A DNA stretch of 64,000 nt from an uncultured Bacteroidales bacterium. GTDB taxonomy: Bacteria > Bacteroidota > Bacteroidia > Bacteroidales > UBA1715. The stretch spans positions 68,047-132,046 of the forward strand of contig CALAUG010000060.1 in NCBI GenBank assembly GCA_937892155.1. Reading direction: 5' to 3'. Position numbers and translations under genes: made by a program. Shown one piece after another: positions 1 through 9,322 of the stretch (its first letter is position 1; every line of letters starts with the position of its first letter). Under the pieces are notes generated by a model. That model was not told the origin of the DNA. It did not search any database and saw nothing but the letters and a program-made list of their open reading frames with translations.

Positions 1-1783
1 GGGCATAATCCATAAACATAATTTTCTTCTTCGCACAAAAAACTTGCGACGTATCAAGTCCGTCGGATATCCAGCAAACCTGTTCCGGAACCTCAACGTG
101 ATATTTGTTCTGCAGCAACTGCATCAATGACGGAGCAATATCTGCGTGGGTAACAAGAGAATTAAATGCTCCTGATTGTTTCAACAATGGAGAATATATC
201 AACAAAGGCACATGATACATTCCTACACGATTTTTTGCATCTTTTTCGGCAGAATGGTCTCCTGTAATCACAAAAACCGTATTGGCATAATCGGAACGCT
301 TTGCATATTCCTTGAAAAATTCCCGTAAAGCATAGTCGGTATATACGATTGTTGCAATCCTTTTTTCATTCATTAATTCTGCATTCTGAATTTCTTTAGA
401 AGTAATTTTTGAAATTAGCAACCTTGTTTGTTGAAGCATTTCATCCATTCTCGCATTTCTCTCATCAATTTCATCATGAGCGGAAATTGTGATATATAAA
501 TTGCAGTATGGTTCCTTTTTTTGTTCATCCAATATTTCCAAGCTCCGTTGGAACATAAACTCATCGTGATATCCCCAATATGTTCCATTAGTCTTCTTCC
601 CCAACGAGAAGCATTCCTGTTGTAAGCCAGAAGACATATAATCTATATTTTGTTCGTTCAAATATCCTTGTATAGCATCAAATGTAAAATCACTGGCATA
701 AAACGCATTTGTCTGGTAACCATTCTGTTCTAAGATTGATAGTATACTATTATGCGATGGCATTGTTCCAAACTGGAAACCACGCGGGCCATGAGGTAAC
801 GAACCCGTGATTGTAGGTACTGCCCCAAAACTACGTTTGGTAGTTGCCAAACAATTTGACCAATACAAAGATTTTTCCGCCAATGAATCAATAAACGGCG
901 TATAACTTATGCCTATGTCCGTTTTTCCGCTCCATTCACGTCCTAACGATTCAACAACAAGAATGACAACATTTGGAGAAACTTGTGATTCGGAGAAAAA
1001 TGGGGAGAGCACATCTTGTACAGAAGACATGTTACGCTCCATTGGATAGTAAACATCTTCGCAACCGTCCAATGCTTTTAAATCAATAAACTGCTTTAGT
1101 AAACTCTCATCTGTAGCAATATTTTGCAAACTCTCATCATAGGCAGCACCCGCAGTACCTTTTGAGAAAAAATCGTTTATGCAAGAACGAACGAAATAGA
1201 TTGTTTTGTGAATTACATAATTTTCGACCTGTGGTTTATCATATTTTCTCTCTAAATTGGGTAAAAGCCATATCAATGCCAAAGAAATTACTTCTATTCC
1301 GACAATAATGATACCCGCCGTTTTAGAAAATTTTTGTGACAACTTTTTTGTACACAAAACGAATACCACGATAAACACAAACGCAGCTATAAAAAAGATA
1401 ACAGCCCACCATCCTACTGTTGCTGCAACAGTATGAACGGTTTCCGAAAACGGTCGGGAAAGTAATTCACAACCTAACAAAACGCCACTTTCGGCTGTAA
1501 AAATATCAATACCGATTTCTGCTATAACCAACAAGGAAGCAAGCACTGATGTGATATAAAACGCAACCTTATGCGATACAAAAGAAATCAGCATATAAAG
1601 CATTGCCAGTACAGCGACGAAAATACTGGAACTGATGAGAGTATGTAGAAACGAAATACCTATTGAACTGGCAGGGACAATATTATGGATAAAACAAAGA
1701 CTTACAGAGTCATATATCCTTACAGCTACAATAGCCAACAGATAACAACAAGCAATTGAAAGAATATATCTTATTTTTTCCAC
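1..1783 (-). CDS. LTA synthase family sulfatase / phosphoglycerol-phosphoethanolamine transferase, 3' end outside window
   Basis: Membrane-anchored alkaline-phosphatase-fold enzyme that probably transfers a phospho-alcohol headgroup to an envelope glycan or lipid outside the inner membrane. I translated it by hand from a GTG start at 1783, one base after the stop of the upstream glycosyltransferase. The N-terminal 170 residues or so contain about five hydrophobic membrane segments. The periplasmic sulfatase-type domain follows: PNVVILVVESLGREWSG carries the metal-binding Glu, a T/S-rich stretch (LATTKRSFGA) is the likely nucleophile region, and VFVITGDHSAEK carries the Asp-His metal ligands. 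The frame is still open at position 1, so about 594 codons are present and the C-terminus is missing. It is the last gene visible in a probable operon with the glycosyltransferase and porZ. The family call is secure; the substrate is unknown. Confidence 0.85.
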   Translation of the reverse strand, partial: MEKIRYILSIACCYLLAIVAVRIYDSVSLCFIHNIVPASSIGISFLHTLISSSIFVAVLAMLYMLISFVSHKVAFYITSVLASLLVIAEIGIDIFTAESGVLLGCELLSRPFSETVHTVAATVGWWAVIFFIAAFVFIVVFVLCTKKLSQKFSKTAGIIIVGIEVISLALIWLLPNLERKYDKPQVENYVIHKTIYFVRSCINDFFSKGTAGAAYDESLQNIATDESLLKQFIDLKALDGCEDVYYPMERNMSSVQDVLSPFFSESQVSPNVVILVVESLGREWSGKTDIGISYTPFIDSLAEKSLYWSNCLATTKRSFGAVPTITGSLPHGPRGFQFGTMPSHNSILSILEQNGYQTNAFYASDFTFDAIQGYLNEQNIDYMSSGLQQECFSLGKKTNGTYWGYHDEFMFQRSLEILDEQKKEPYCNLYITISAHDEIDERNARMDEMLQQTRLLISKITSKEIQNAELMNEKRIATIVYTDYALREFFKEYAKRSDYANTVFVITGDHSAEKDAKNRVGMYHVPLLIYSPLLKQSGAFNSLVTHADIAPSLMQLLQNKYHVEVPEQVCWISDGLDTSQVFCAKKKIMFMDYA

Positions 1784-1784
1784 T

Positions 1785-2723
1785 CTATTTTTTCTCTATT
1801 ACTTCTTTCACAATATAGATTGGGCGTCCTTTTATCTCATCAAACACATAACCAAGATATTGCCCAATAATGCCGATGACAAACATTTGAATACTTGCAA
1901 AAGCACTCATAAATACAATCAATGTTGTATATCCAGAAATTGGTTCCTCCAGAATCCACATCACAATGGAATACACAATTAATATCAAACTTATGCATCC
2001 AAAAATAATCCCCGCAAAAATACCTAACTGCAATGGAACTTTTGAGAATGATGCTGTTGCCGAAAATGATAGTTTCAATAATTTAAAGAATGAATAATGA
2101 CTTGCTCCAGCTGTACGTTCTTGGGCAACATATTCCATTGTCGTTTTTGTGTAACCTACCAATTGTATCAACCCACGCAAAAAACGTGTACGTTCACGGA
2201 AATCTGTTCTCAAAACATCGGCAACGCCTCTAGAAATTAGGAAAAAATCTGAAGCATTTTCTGCCAATTTTGCATCAGAAATATTATTGATAAACTTATA
2301 GAATAATTTTGAAGTAATTTTGTTCATCAAGGTTGCGTCCTTACGTTCAAGACGAACCATATTAATTACGTCAAAACCGTCTTTCCAACGGGAAACCATT
2401 TCTGGAATTTTTACTGGCGGATGTTGCAAATCGCTATCCATACAAATAATTGCATTGCCTTTTGCATAATCAATTCCAGCTATCATAGCTGATTCGTGTC
2501 CGAAATTTTTCGAAAAATTAATCAATCGTACGTGTTCATCAGATTCTGCAATAGGTTTTAAAATCGACAACGTATTGTCTGAGCTACCATCATTAACAAA
2601 AATCAACTCGTACGATTCCTGCATAGCCGACAAGACACGGGAAAATTCCTTGTAACTTTCAGCAATACCAGCTTCTTCATTATAAACAGAAACAACCACC
2701 GATATGTCAACTACCTTCTCCAT
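1785..2723 (-). CDS. Family 2 glycosyltransferase, polyprenyl-phosphate sugar transferase type
   Basis: 312-residue enzyme of the GtrB/ArnC/DPM1-like group, which moves a sugar from a nucleotide donor to a polyprenyl phosphate at the cytoplasmic face of the inner membrane. The GT-A domain occupies residues 1-220: it opens with VVVSVYNEE, contains the donor and metal signature MDSDLQHPP, and later FLISRGVADVLR. Two hydrophobic hairpins at about 233-260 and 268-295 are the C-terminal membrane anchors typical of this group. The gene lies 28 bases after porZ and one base before the sulfatase-like gene, which suggests a shared envelope-modification operon. The sugar cannot be told from sequence. 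Confidence 0.9.
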   Translation of the reverse strand: MEKVVDISVVVSVYNEEAGIAESYKEFSRVLSAMQESYELIFVNDGSSDNTLSILKPIAESDEHVRLINFSKNFGHESAMIAGIDYAKGNAIICMDSDLQHPPVKIPEMVSRWKDGFDVINMVRLERKDATLMNKITSKLFYKFINNISDAKLAENASDFFLISRGVADVLRTDFRERTRFLRGLIQLVGYTKTTMEYVAQERTAGASHYSFFKLLKLSFSATASFSKVPLQLGIFAGIIFGCISLILIVYSIVMWILEEPISGYTTLIVFMSAFASIQMFVIGIIGQYLGYVFDEIKGRPIYIVKEVIEKK

Positions 2724-2751
2724 ATATGTTCTCCTTGTTGCAAAATTAACA

Positions 2752-4986
2752 CTAATTTATAAACATGATTTTAGTAACCTTGGTGTATTCGCCTGTTTCA
2801 TCTGAAATATAGACTAAATATACACCTGTTCTCACTCTATCGCCATACACGTTTCTTCCATCCCACACTGCAGTACCACCATTCGCTTGTATTGTTCGCA
2901 CTATATTTCCCGATATGTCGGTAATTTTTACCACCGCATCGGCTACAATTCCTTTTATAAAAATATCACCTTCATACGTTTCTCTGACTGGATTGGGATA
3001 TACTACAACATGCTCCATGGTAGCATCTCCTTTAGTTGCATCACCAGTATATGATACCAATCCCTCAGCCGTGCCTATATACACCTCGCCCGTTTCGTTA
3101 TTAATTACTATTGAAGTAATTGTATTTGAGGGCAAAGGACTATTAGTTTTTGTAAAATTCAAGATTTGCTCAGTTCCATTTTCCGAGATAAGGAACACGC
3201 CAGAATTTTCTGTACCAATCCATTTTCTATTTGCCCCATCTACAGCAATGCACATAATAGATTCTGAACTAAGCAAATAGCCAACTTCACCATCAATTTC
3301 TATTTTTATTCTTGAAATGGATTGCCTATCTTTAAAGACGCGCGAAGGAGAAGAATGTACGGCAATACCCTGATTCGTACCAATCCAAATTTCTCCATCC
3401 AGATCCTCTGCGACACAATTAGTCTGACTCGCTATCATACCTTCGTTGTCATATAACGGAATTTCCACATAGCAATCGTCTGAGACATCGTTATAGGTTT
3501 TATTTTCATAGAAAGCAATCACCTTATTTGTCCCAACAAGCCACTTATATCCACGTTGATCTATTAGTATTTGGGTAAACGTATTATTTCGTGTCCCTTT
3601 ATCAATCTCAAACGTATACCATTTATTCGAAGGATCTATCATAACTATTGGGGCATTTGACCCTTGATTAATCATCCAAACATTATTGTATCTATCCACA
3701 GTTATGTCGGAGATTATTACAAAATCCTCATTTGAATGAAAACTCTGCAAGATTGAATTTGTCTGATTATATTGCGCTGAATAGTTCCATGTATGTTCGC
3801 TTTCAATTAAACCAGAGCCATACGTACCATAATAATACTTGTCTGAAAATGGGACTGCACACACACTTACCGATTTTGAAACTTCCCAATTTGTATGTCC
3901 TGTCCATACACCATCATAATTCATTCTATCATAATAACCATACATCCAACGATTTTCATTTCCCTCTACTACATGCAAATCGTTTCCATTACGAACCATA
4001 TCGGCAATAACATTCGTTTGCGGACCATTCGGCACCACCAATTTATTTTCGTAAACAATGCCGTCTGTCTTGGTTGCAACATATACTACATCATTACATT
4101 TTACAATGTCGTTATAAAACCAGTATTTTGAATTGGTGCTATCCACATACGCAATTAGTTTTTCGTTTCCGTCATACAATTTTGCAGAATACGCAGAAAC
4201 GATAGACAAACAGACAGAATCAGATTTCAAGTTATTTACTGAGCCCATTTGTACCTTGAATGCTTCGCATACACCATTTTTTACTGTAAAAATCGAATCT
4301 TTACAAGTATAATACACAGTACCGTTTAAAGCGGCAATTTGTTCAATTGTGTCATTTTCATAAGAAATATGAGACAATTTCTTCCAATTAGAAAAATCTG
4401 AAAGTTTTGAATTCGCAGAAGAAATAGAGTAAATTCCTTTTGTTGTCGCCGAATAAATAGTGTTGTTGTCGCTGGCAACCGACTTTACTGGAACAAAGCT
4501 TCCGTCGTTGCTCAGTATTGTTGTAGAAATGAATTTCCGTGTTTGCATTGAAAACGTCAACATTCCAAATTCCGATGCAATCAATGCCGTATCGTGGTGC
4601 ATAACGATTTTATTGATTCGTTTAGAACCATAAATATTTTTCTGCGCAATAGTCGGTATTGCCGTAACACGAAGCGATGGATATGATATAATATCCAACG
4701 TGCCATCGGAATAACCGACAAGAAATGATGAAACGGAATCGCAATAAGCCATACACGTCAACCCAACCGTACTCAAACCGTTCAACTTCGTAAGTTTCTG
4801 AATCTCATCCGTAGTTACATTGTGTATAAAAATGCCATTTTCCGTCAACGCAAAAATATTATCGTCAACTGATTCAAGTTGCAGTACATTTCTATAAGAA
4901 AAATATTCATTCCATGTACCAGGAACCTGTGCGAAACATCGAACACAGAGAATAATCAATAGTATTTGGAATGCTATCTTTCTCAT
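2752..4986 (-). CDS. porZ: T9SS attachment-complex protein PorZ
   Basis: 744-residue exported protein resembling PorZ, which in Porphyromonas works with the PorU sortase, PorV and PorQ to attach anionic LPS to secreted cargo at the cell surface. Residues 1-19 are a signal peptide ending FAQ. The N-terminal part (WNEYFSYRNVLQLESV, then TKLNGLS) matches the PorZ opening. Repeated blades such as NNTIYSATTKGIYSIS, GEIWIGTNQGIAVH and NRKWIGTENSGVF indicate beta-propellers of the two-component-regulator type up to about residue 645. The last 85 residues (VVYPNPVRE...VKITDISGNIV...TGVYLVYI) are a type A T9SS sorting domain. Length agrees with PorZ. Other propeller proteins share the blade pattern, but the start, order and length favour PorZ. 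Confidence 0.8.
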   Translation of the reverse strand: MRKIAFQILLIILCVRCFAQVPGTWNEYFSYRNVLQLESVDDNIFALTENGIFIHNVTTDEIQKLTKLNGLSTVGLTCMAYCDSVSSFLVGYSDGTLDIISYPSLRVTAIPTIAQKNIYGSKRINKIVMHHDTALIASEFGMLTFSMQTRKFISTTILSNDGSFVPVKSVASDNNTIYSATTKGIYSISSANSKLSDFSNWKKLSHISYENDTIEQIAALNGTVYYTCKDSIFTVKNGVCEAFKVQMGSVNNLKSDSVCLSIVSAYSAKLYDGNEKLIAYVDSTNSKYWFYNDIVKCNDVVYVATKTDGIVYENKLVVPNGPQTNVIADMVRNGNDLHVVEGNENRWMYGYYDRMNYDGVWTGHTNWEVSKSVSVCAVPFSDKYYYGTYGSGLIESEHTWNYSAQYNQTNSILQSFHSNEDFVIISDITVDRYNNVWMINQGSNAPIVMIDPSNKWYTFEIDKGTRNNTFTQILIDQRGYKWLVGTNKVIAFYENKTYNDVSDDCYVEIPLYDNEGMIASQTNCVAEDLDGEIWIGTNQGIAVHSSPSRVFKDRQSISRIKIEIDGEVGYLLSSESIMCIAVDGANRKWIGTENSGVFLISENGTEQILNFTKTNSPLPSNTITSIVINNETGEVYIGTAEGLVSYTGDATKGDATMEHVVVYPNPVRETYEGDIFIKGIVADAVVKITDISGNIVRTIQANGGTAVWDGRNVYGDRVRTGVYLVYISDETGEYTKVTKIMFIN

Positions 4987-4991
4987 AAATA

Positions 4992-5633
4992 TTATTTCAA
5001 AATTTCTAAATACTTTCTTATTAGCATTTTGTGAATTTTCTCAGCATCTTCCAACTGTTTTGGCGTTACTTCCGAGTGCGTCAATTCAAAATTATTGCAC
5101 ATTTCCGACAGAAAACTATCTCCATTAAAATCTGCAAAATTATCATCAATTTTTACCAAGACATTGTAATACAGCATAGGCAAAACTTTGCCAGCCAAAC
5201 GCATCGAGATAGCCTTTTCTTCATCGGTCATCACTGTTTTTGAATATAATTCTGCGATAGTTGTTTCAAAATAATCCGAACACGACGAATACAACATAAC
5301 CTGCGTGTGCAAAGCATTGAAATATTCATTCCTATTGGTTTTCGTATCCTTCTCACATAATTCTATCGCACGTTGCGTATATACCAACGCCATCTGGAGC
5401 ATTTTTATTTCATCATCTTCCTCCTCAACCATATCGTAATGATGCATCACCATAAAAATTTTGGCGATTTTCCAAACTTGAGTGGTGTTCCACAATATAT
5501 TTGGATACTGCATAACAGACTCATACACAAATGGTAAGATATGCTGCGCTTTGGCTTGTTTTCCTTCCGAAACAAATTCCAACGCCTTGTCAATCACCGA
5601 TAATAATACGTCTTGGGGATTATCTTGATTCAT
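4992..5633 (-). CDS. Uncharacterised helical protein
   Basis: 213-residue protein with no signal peptide or membrane segment, so probably cytoplasmic. I do not recognise a family. The sequence is almost all predicted alpha-helix with many acidic and aromatic residues (for example MHHYDMVEEEDDEIKML), and the repeated helical pairs resemble a TPR-like or other alpha-solenoid scaffold, though no clear 34-residue consensus is visible. It sits between an HD-domain gene (one base downstream of that gene's stop) and porZ (5 bases before its start), so the three are very probably cotranscribed. Function unknown. Confidence 0.7.
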   Translation of the reverse strand: MNQDNPQDVLLSVIDKALEFVSEGKQAKAQHILPFVYESVMQYPNILWNTTQVWKIAKIFMVMHHYDMVEEEDDEIKMLQMALVYTQRAIELCEKDTKTNRNEYFNALHTQVMLYSSCSDYFETTIAELYSKTVMTDEEKAISMRLAGKVLPMLYYNVLVKIDDNFADFNGDSFLSEMCNNFELTHSEVTPKQLEDAEKIHKMLIRKYLEILK

Positions 5634-5634
5634 A

Positions 5635-6297
5635 TTATTCTTGTATTAATGCTCGTAATCGTTCGATCTGTTGCTTTTTGTTCTTTTCCCTATTCTTTTT
5701 GGCAAACTCCGTATAATAGGTGTGATTGCTGATAAACTTTAACTGTTGTTTATTCCAGGCATTTTTGTCGTTCAAAATTCCACGTTCCAAAAGTTCCTGA
5801 TACAACGTGTCAGAAACTGGTATAAAATCAGCACGGCCAAGATAATCCAAATCAGCATCGCACATAATGCATTCTAACAAATTCTGTGGATTTGGCGGCA
5901 TTTTCGTGGCCATTATAAGGGAACAAACTTTTTCTATTTGACGAATATTGTAATTGTATTGTGGCAATATCTCACGGGCATACTCGCAACTGATGCGTTC
6001 GTGTTCTTCGTCTTGAATAATTTGTCCCATATCGTGAAACAACGCTGCAGTTTTAAGCAACATAATATCTTCCGCGCTTTCCACATTTTCGGCGAGGGCA
6101 ATCAATTCCACGCCAACCATTACATCAACCGTATGACGAACATTGTGATAATGTAAAAATTTCGGCAATTCATCTTCAAGACGATTAAGAACATATTCTT
6201 CCAATTCCCAGAAATGAACCTTACGGCACATACGATTCGCTTCATGTAACTGCGAACAATTTGTCTGATTTTTTTGTAAGGAGCCGTTTTTCTTCAT
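5635..6297 (-). CDS. HD-domain phosphohydrolase
   Basis: 220-residue soluble protein with an HD metal-dependent phosphohydrolase domain. Metal ligands can be read as HNVRHT (residue ~52), the HD pair in AALFHDMGQ (~88), a His in EEHERIS, and the final Asp in MCDADLDYLGR. The tail (FISNHTYYTEFAKKNREKNKKQ) is highly charged. The whole domain is closely similar to the C-terminal 160 residues of the cyclase fusion at 23029-26607 (HNVKH, HDAGY, DANFDYLGR, HTYYTDYSRSQR), so the two are paralogues. The likely role is hydrolysis of a nucleotide or cyclic nucleotide, by inference only. The ATG at 6297 is used; an internal Met at residue 23 is an alternative start. Confidence 0.8.
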   Translation of the reverse strand: MKKNGSLQKNQTNCSQLHEANRMCRKVHFWELEEYVLNRLEDELPKFLHYHNVRHTVDVMVGVELIALAENVESAEDIMLLKTAALFHDMGQIIQDEEHERISCEYAREILPQYNYNIRQIEKVCSLIMATKMPPNPQNLLECIMCDADLDYLGRADFIPVSDTLYQELLERGILNDKNAWNKQQLKFISNHTYYTEFAKKNREKNKKQQIERLRALIQE

Positions 6298-6362
6298 TCC
6301 ACAAAAATTTTATTAAATGTACATCTTTTATGAAAACAATATACAAGTTAAGAGTAAATAAG

Positions 6363-7142
6363 TTATCGGTTTACTGTAACTCTATGTACTATCCAAATAC
6401 TCATTTCATACAGCAAGTATATTGGCAACGCAACAATCCCCAATGTGAACGCATCGGCCGTTGGCGTGATGATAGCTGCCATAATGCAGATGACAACAAT
6501 TGCGTGTCGACGATAGTTCTTCATAAAATCTGCGGTCAATAATCCAACTTGGGCCAACAACCAGCACACAATCGGAATTTCGAACATAATGCCCATTAAC
6601 AAACTCAACGTAAGTAACGTTCCAATGTACGATGTAAGAGAAATATAATTTACAACTTCATTGCTCACTTGGTAGGTTCCCAAAAAACGAAATGTTAATG
6701 GAAAAATAAGAAAATACGTAAGCAATACCCCCAAAATAAACATTACATATCCTCCAACGACCGCTTTAAGCGATGCCCTTCGCTCGTTTTTATACAAAGC
6801 CGGAGAGACGAATCGGAACAATGCAAAAATGATGTATGGTGAAACGCACAATGCTCCAGCATATAACGCAATTTTTAAGTGAATGATAAATTGTTGTGCA
6901 AGTTCCGTATTGATTAAATTCACGGAAAAACTGTCAAGATTGACACCAAGCAATTTGAAGAAACGGTATGTGATAAAATTTTCGTCTTTAGGAGCTAAGA
7001 CAATAGAGAACAGAAAATCCTTAAAGCAAAAGGCAACAATACCAACGCCAAAAACAGCAACAAAAATGCGAATCAAAATGGTTCGCAATTCGTCAAAATG
7101 CTCCCAAAACGTAAGACCTTCGCTATTGTTTTTGTTGCTCAT
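6363..7142 (-). CDS. tatC: Sec-independent protein translocase TatC
   Basis: 259-residue polytopic inner-membrane protein that recognises twin-arginine signal peptides and, with TatA, exports folded proteins. The N-terminal signature LTFWEHFDELRTILIR is typical of TatC, followed by six hydrophobic segments and the FALFRFVSPALYKNERR region before the third one. Length is normal. The start overlaps the end of tatA by 20 bases, so the two are translationally coupled. The Tat-signal reductase gene lies just upstream of tatA and is a plausible main substrate. The 65 bases after the stop show no clear terminator. Confidence 0.95.
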   Translation of the reverse strand: MSNKNNSEGLTFWEHFDELRTILIRIFVAVFGVGIVAFCFKDFLFSIVLAPKDENFITYRFFKLLGVNLDSFSVNLINTELAQQFIIHLKIALYAGALCVSPYIIFALFRFVSPALYKNERRASLKAVVGGYVMFILGVLLTYFLIFPLTFRFLGTYQVSNEVVNYISLTSYIGTLLTLSLLMGIMFEIPIVCWLLAQVGLLTADFMKNYRRHAIVVICIMAAIITPTADAFTLGIVALPIYLLYEMSIWIVHRVTVNR

Positions 7143-7323
7143 CTTTGTCGGCAGGTTTCTCAGCGTTTTCGTCGGTTCCGTTCATTCCGTCCTTAAAACT
7201 TTTAACGCCTTTGCCAAGCCCTTTCATAAGTTCAGGGATTTTTTTACCTCCAAAAAGTAGTAACACAATAATTGCAATAACAATTATTTCCTGCATTCCG
7301 ATGAATAATAACGTATGTGTCAT
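7123..7323 (-). CDS. tatA: Twin-arginine translocase subunit TatA/TatE
   Basis: 66-residue protein that forms the oligomeric pore of the Tat pathway. It has one N-terminal transmembrane helix (about residues 10-24), the conserved FGGKKIPELMKGLGKGVKSF hinge and amphipathic helix, and a charged, disordered tail. Only one TatA-like gene is present, which suggests a minimal TatAC system. A Bacteroidota -7 element (TATATTTG, minus strand, 7342-7349) lies 18 bases upstream, inside the 35-base gap from the reductase gene. No good -33 partner is visible, so the gene may have its own weak promoter as well as readthrough. Confidence 0.95.
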   Translation of the reverse strand: MTHTLLFIGMQEIIVIAIIVLLLFGGKKIPELMKGLGKGVKSFKDGMNGTDENAEKPADKDEQQKQ

Positions 7324-7358
7324 ATTTCCAAAATTTCTCTACAAATATATTGAATTTT

Positions 7359-9170
7359 CTATCCTAAACTAAGCACAAATTTTTCGATGATAGGCCAGCA
7401 TTCTTCGGCTGTTTTGCAATCTTTTACCAATTTTTCCAACGGACACCAGTCTGTTTTGGAATTATTGATGATGTAAGGAACTTCTTTATCGAACGAAACT
7501 TTTATGCCATTGTCTTTCAACATTTCTATCGCCGATGTACAAATGACATGAGCACGAACTTCCTTCATTCCTCCGCGTACAATTAATGCTGCTGCGCCTT
7601 TACCTACCACTTTGTCTGCAATGCGGGCACCTTTCATAAAAGTATCGTTGTCACGGTTCAATTCATATAAATCGCGGACACCTCGTTTTGCATACACCCG
7701 TGTTTCGTCGTTATTGTTTATCACACAAGAGAAATTTCCTTCGTCCAAGCGACGGATTAACATCGCCATGATTGCTGCCGAACCAAGATCTGCGCCGTCT
7801 TGTTTCAAATCTTCCACGAATTTATCGATTCGTTGCATTTCTGCAGGAATGTCGATTCGCTGCGGACAAGCCGGAATACATTTCCCACAACCAACACAAT
7901 GGTTTGCCTGACGAAGTTTTGGCACACTACGGTCATACCCGATTAAAAATGCCTTGCGCGCTTTGCGATATTCAGGATTTTGTCTGTCTTCCTGAACATT
8001 TCCTTCGTTCAAACATTTGTTATAATGATTGAAAATGCCTGGAATATCCAATCCATACGGACACGGCATACAATACTGACAAGTATTGCATGGAACCATT
8101 GGAAAATTCACATACATACGGGCAATTTCATCAAGCATTGCATATTCACTGTCGTCGAGTGGTTTTAGCGGCGCATACGTACGGATATTATCCTGTAAAT
8201 GTTCCATATACGTCATTCCACTCAAAACGGTAAGAATTCTTGGCATTGAACCTGCAAACCTGAAAGCCCAAGATGCAACACTTGCACTTGGTTCTTTTTG
8301 TTTGAGAATTGCCGTAGCGTGGTCGTTTAAATTCGCCAAACGTCCACCAAGCAACGGTTCCATTACGAATATCGGGATATTGCGTTTGTCCAATTCGTTA
8401 TAGAGATATTCCGAATTGGTATTCCGCGGATTTGTGTCCTTTGCGTGATTCCAATCAACATAATTATGCTGAATCAGTACGAAATCCCAATGAATTTCGT
8501 CGTGGCGTGATAATAAATAATCGAAAATGCGGATATCGCCGTGATACGAGAATCCAAGATTTTTGATTCGTCCCGCCGCACGTTCTTCTATAAGAAAATC
8601 AAGTATTCCATTGTCAATATAGCGTGCGCGGAAATAACCCATTGCATCTTCGCCACCACCAACAGAATGCAGTAAATAATAGTCCAAATAATCGACTTGC
8701 AATTCCTTGAATGAATTGTAGTACATCTCCAACGAAGCTTCGCGTGTGAATACGCCAAAATTTGAAAGTTTGGTCGATACGAAATATTCGCTTCGCTTAT
8801 GACGGCTTAGCGCAATACCAACCGCTTTTTCCGAACGTCCTTGACAATACGCAGGTGATGTGTCAAACAAATTTACACCATGTGCAATTGCATAGTCAAC
8901 CATTCTATTGATTTCTTCTTGGTCAAGAGCATTCTCGGAATCCTCGCGTCCGCTTTCCCCTTGAATCGTTGGGAAACGCATACATCCAAATCCCAACAAA
9001 GAAACTTTTTCTCCATGAGTATTGGTTCTATACGTCATTTTATCCGTTGGAATTTCGCCAAGTACAGTTTCTGTTGTTGAATGTTCTGCTTTATTTGAGC
9101 AACCCGCAAAAGCAGCAGCTGTTGTAGCTGCGCCAGCACCGAATAGTTTTAAGAATTGTCGTCGGTCCAT
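7359..9170 (-). CDS. Tat-exported aldo/keto reductase fused to 4Fe-4S and DUF1893 domains
   Basis: 603-residue three-part protein. Residues 1-27 are a twin-arginine signal (RRQFLKLFGAG) followed by FAGC, which could act as a lipobox and make this a Tat lipoprotein. Residues ~45-365 are an aldo/keto reductase barrel (LGFGCMRFP, NLFDTSPAY, LHSVGGG, LGFSYHG). Residues ~373-450 hold a ferredoxin-like region with CNTCQYCMPCP and CVGCGKCIPACP cysteine sets. Residues ~480-603 match the DUF1893, cytidine-deaminase-like domain (GARIADKVVGKGAAAL, GGMKEVRAHVICTSA). It should act outside the inner membrane as a redox enzyme; the substrate is unknown. It lies immediately upstream of tatA-tatC in the same direction and has its own promoter. 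Confidence 0.88.
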   Translation of the reverse strand: MDRRQFLKLFGAGAATTAAAFAGCSNKAEHSTTETVLGEIPTDKMTYRTNTHGEKVSLLGFGCMRFPTIQGESGREDSENALDQEEINRMVDYAIAHGVNLFDTSPAYCQGRSEKAVGIALSRHKRSEYFVSTKLSNFGVFTREASLEMYYNSFKELQVDYLDYYLLHSVGGGEDAMGYFRARYIDNGILDFLIEERAAGRIKNLGFSYHGDIRIFDYLLSRHDEIHWDFVLIQHNYVDWNHAKDTNPRNTNSEYLYNELDKRNIPIFVMEPLLGGRLANLNDHATAILKQKEPSASVASWAFRFAGSMPRILTVLSGMTYMEHLQDNIRTYAPLKPLDDSEYAMLDEIARMYVNFPMVPCNTCQYCMPCPYGLDIPGIFNHYNKCLNEGNVQEDRQNPEYRKARKAFLIGYDRSVPKLRQANHCVGCGKCIPACPQRIDIPAEMQRIDKFVEDLKQDGADLGSAAIMAMLIRRLDEGNFSCVINNNDETRVYAKRGVRDLYELNRDNDTFMKGARIADKVVGKGAAALIVRGGMKEVRAHVICTSAIEMLKDNGIKVSFDKEVPYIINNSKTDWCPLEKLVKDCKTAEECWPIIEKFVLSLG

Positions 9171-9191
9171 TTTGTAAAAAACATCGTTTTA

Positions 9192-9223
9192 CAAAAATAA
9201 AAATTATCACTTAATAAAAGCAA
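9192..9223 (-). promoter_or_regulatory. Bacteroidota-type promoter of the Tat reductase gene
   Basis: On the minus strand TTG (9223-9221) is followed after 21 bases by TATTTTTG (9199-9192), a fit to the TTG / TAnnTTTG consensus. It lies 22 bases before the start codon and could drive the reductase-tatA-tatC run. Confidence 0.6.
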
Positions 9224-9267
9224 TAAATGAAAATCAAGATATGAGATTTATTGAAAGAAATAAAACT

Positions 9268-9295
9268 ATTAGAGGCCACCGAAGTGACCTCTAAT
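9268..9295 (-). terminator. Intrinsic terminator after thrA
   Basis: In the minus-strand transcript an 8-bp stem (ATTAGAGG with CCTCTAAT) is followed inwards by one mismatch and CAC-UUCG-GUG, a stable C(UUCG)G tetraloop. A T-rich run follows (TAGTTTTATTT). It lies 28 bases past the thrA stop. Confidence 0.75.
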
Positions 9296-9322
9296 GAGAA
9301 AATAAATAGTACTATTTGTCAA

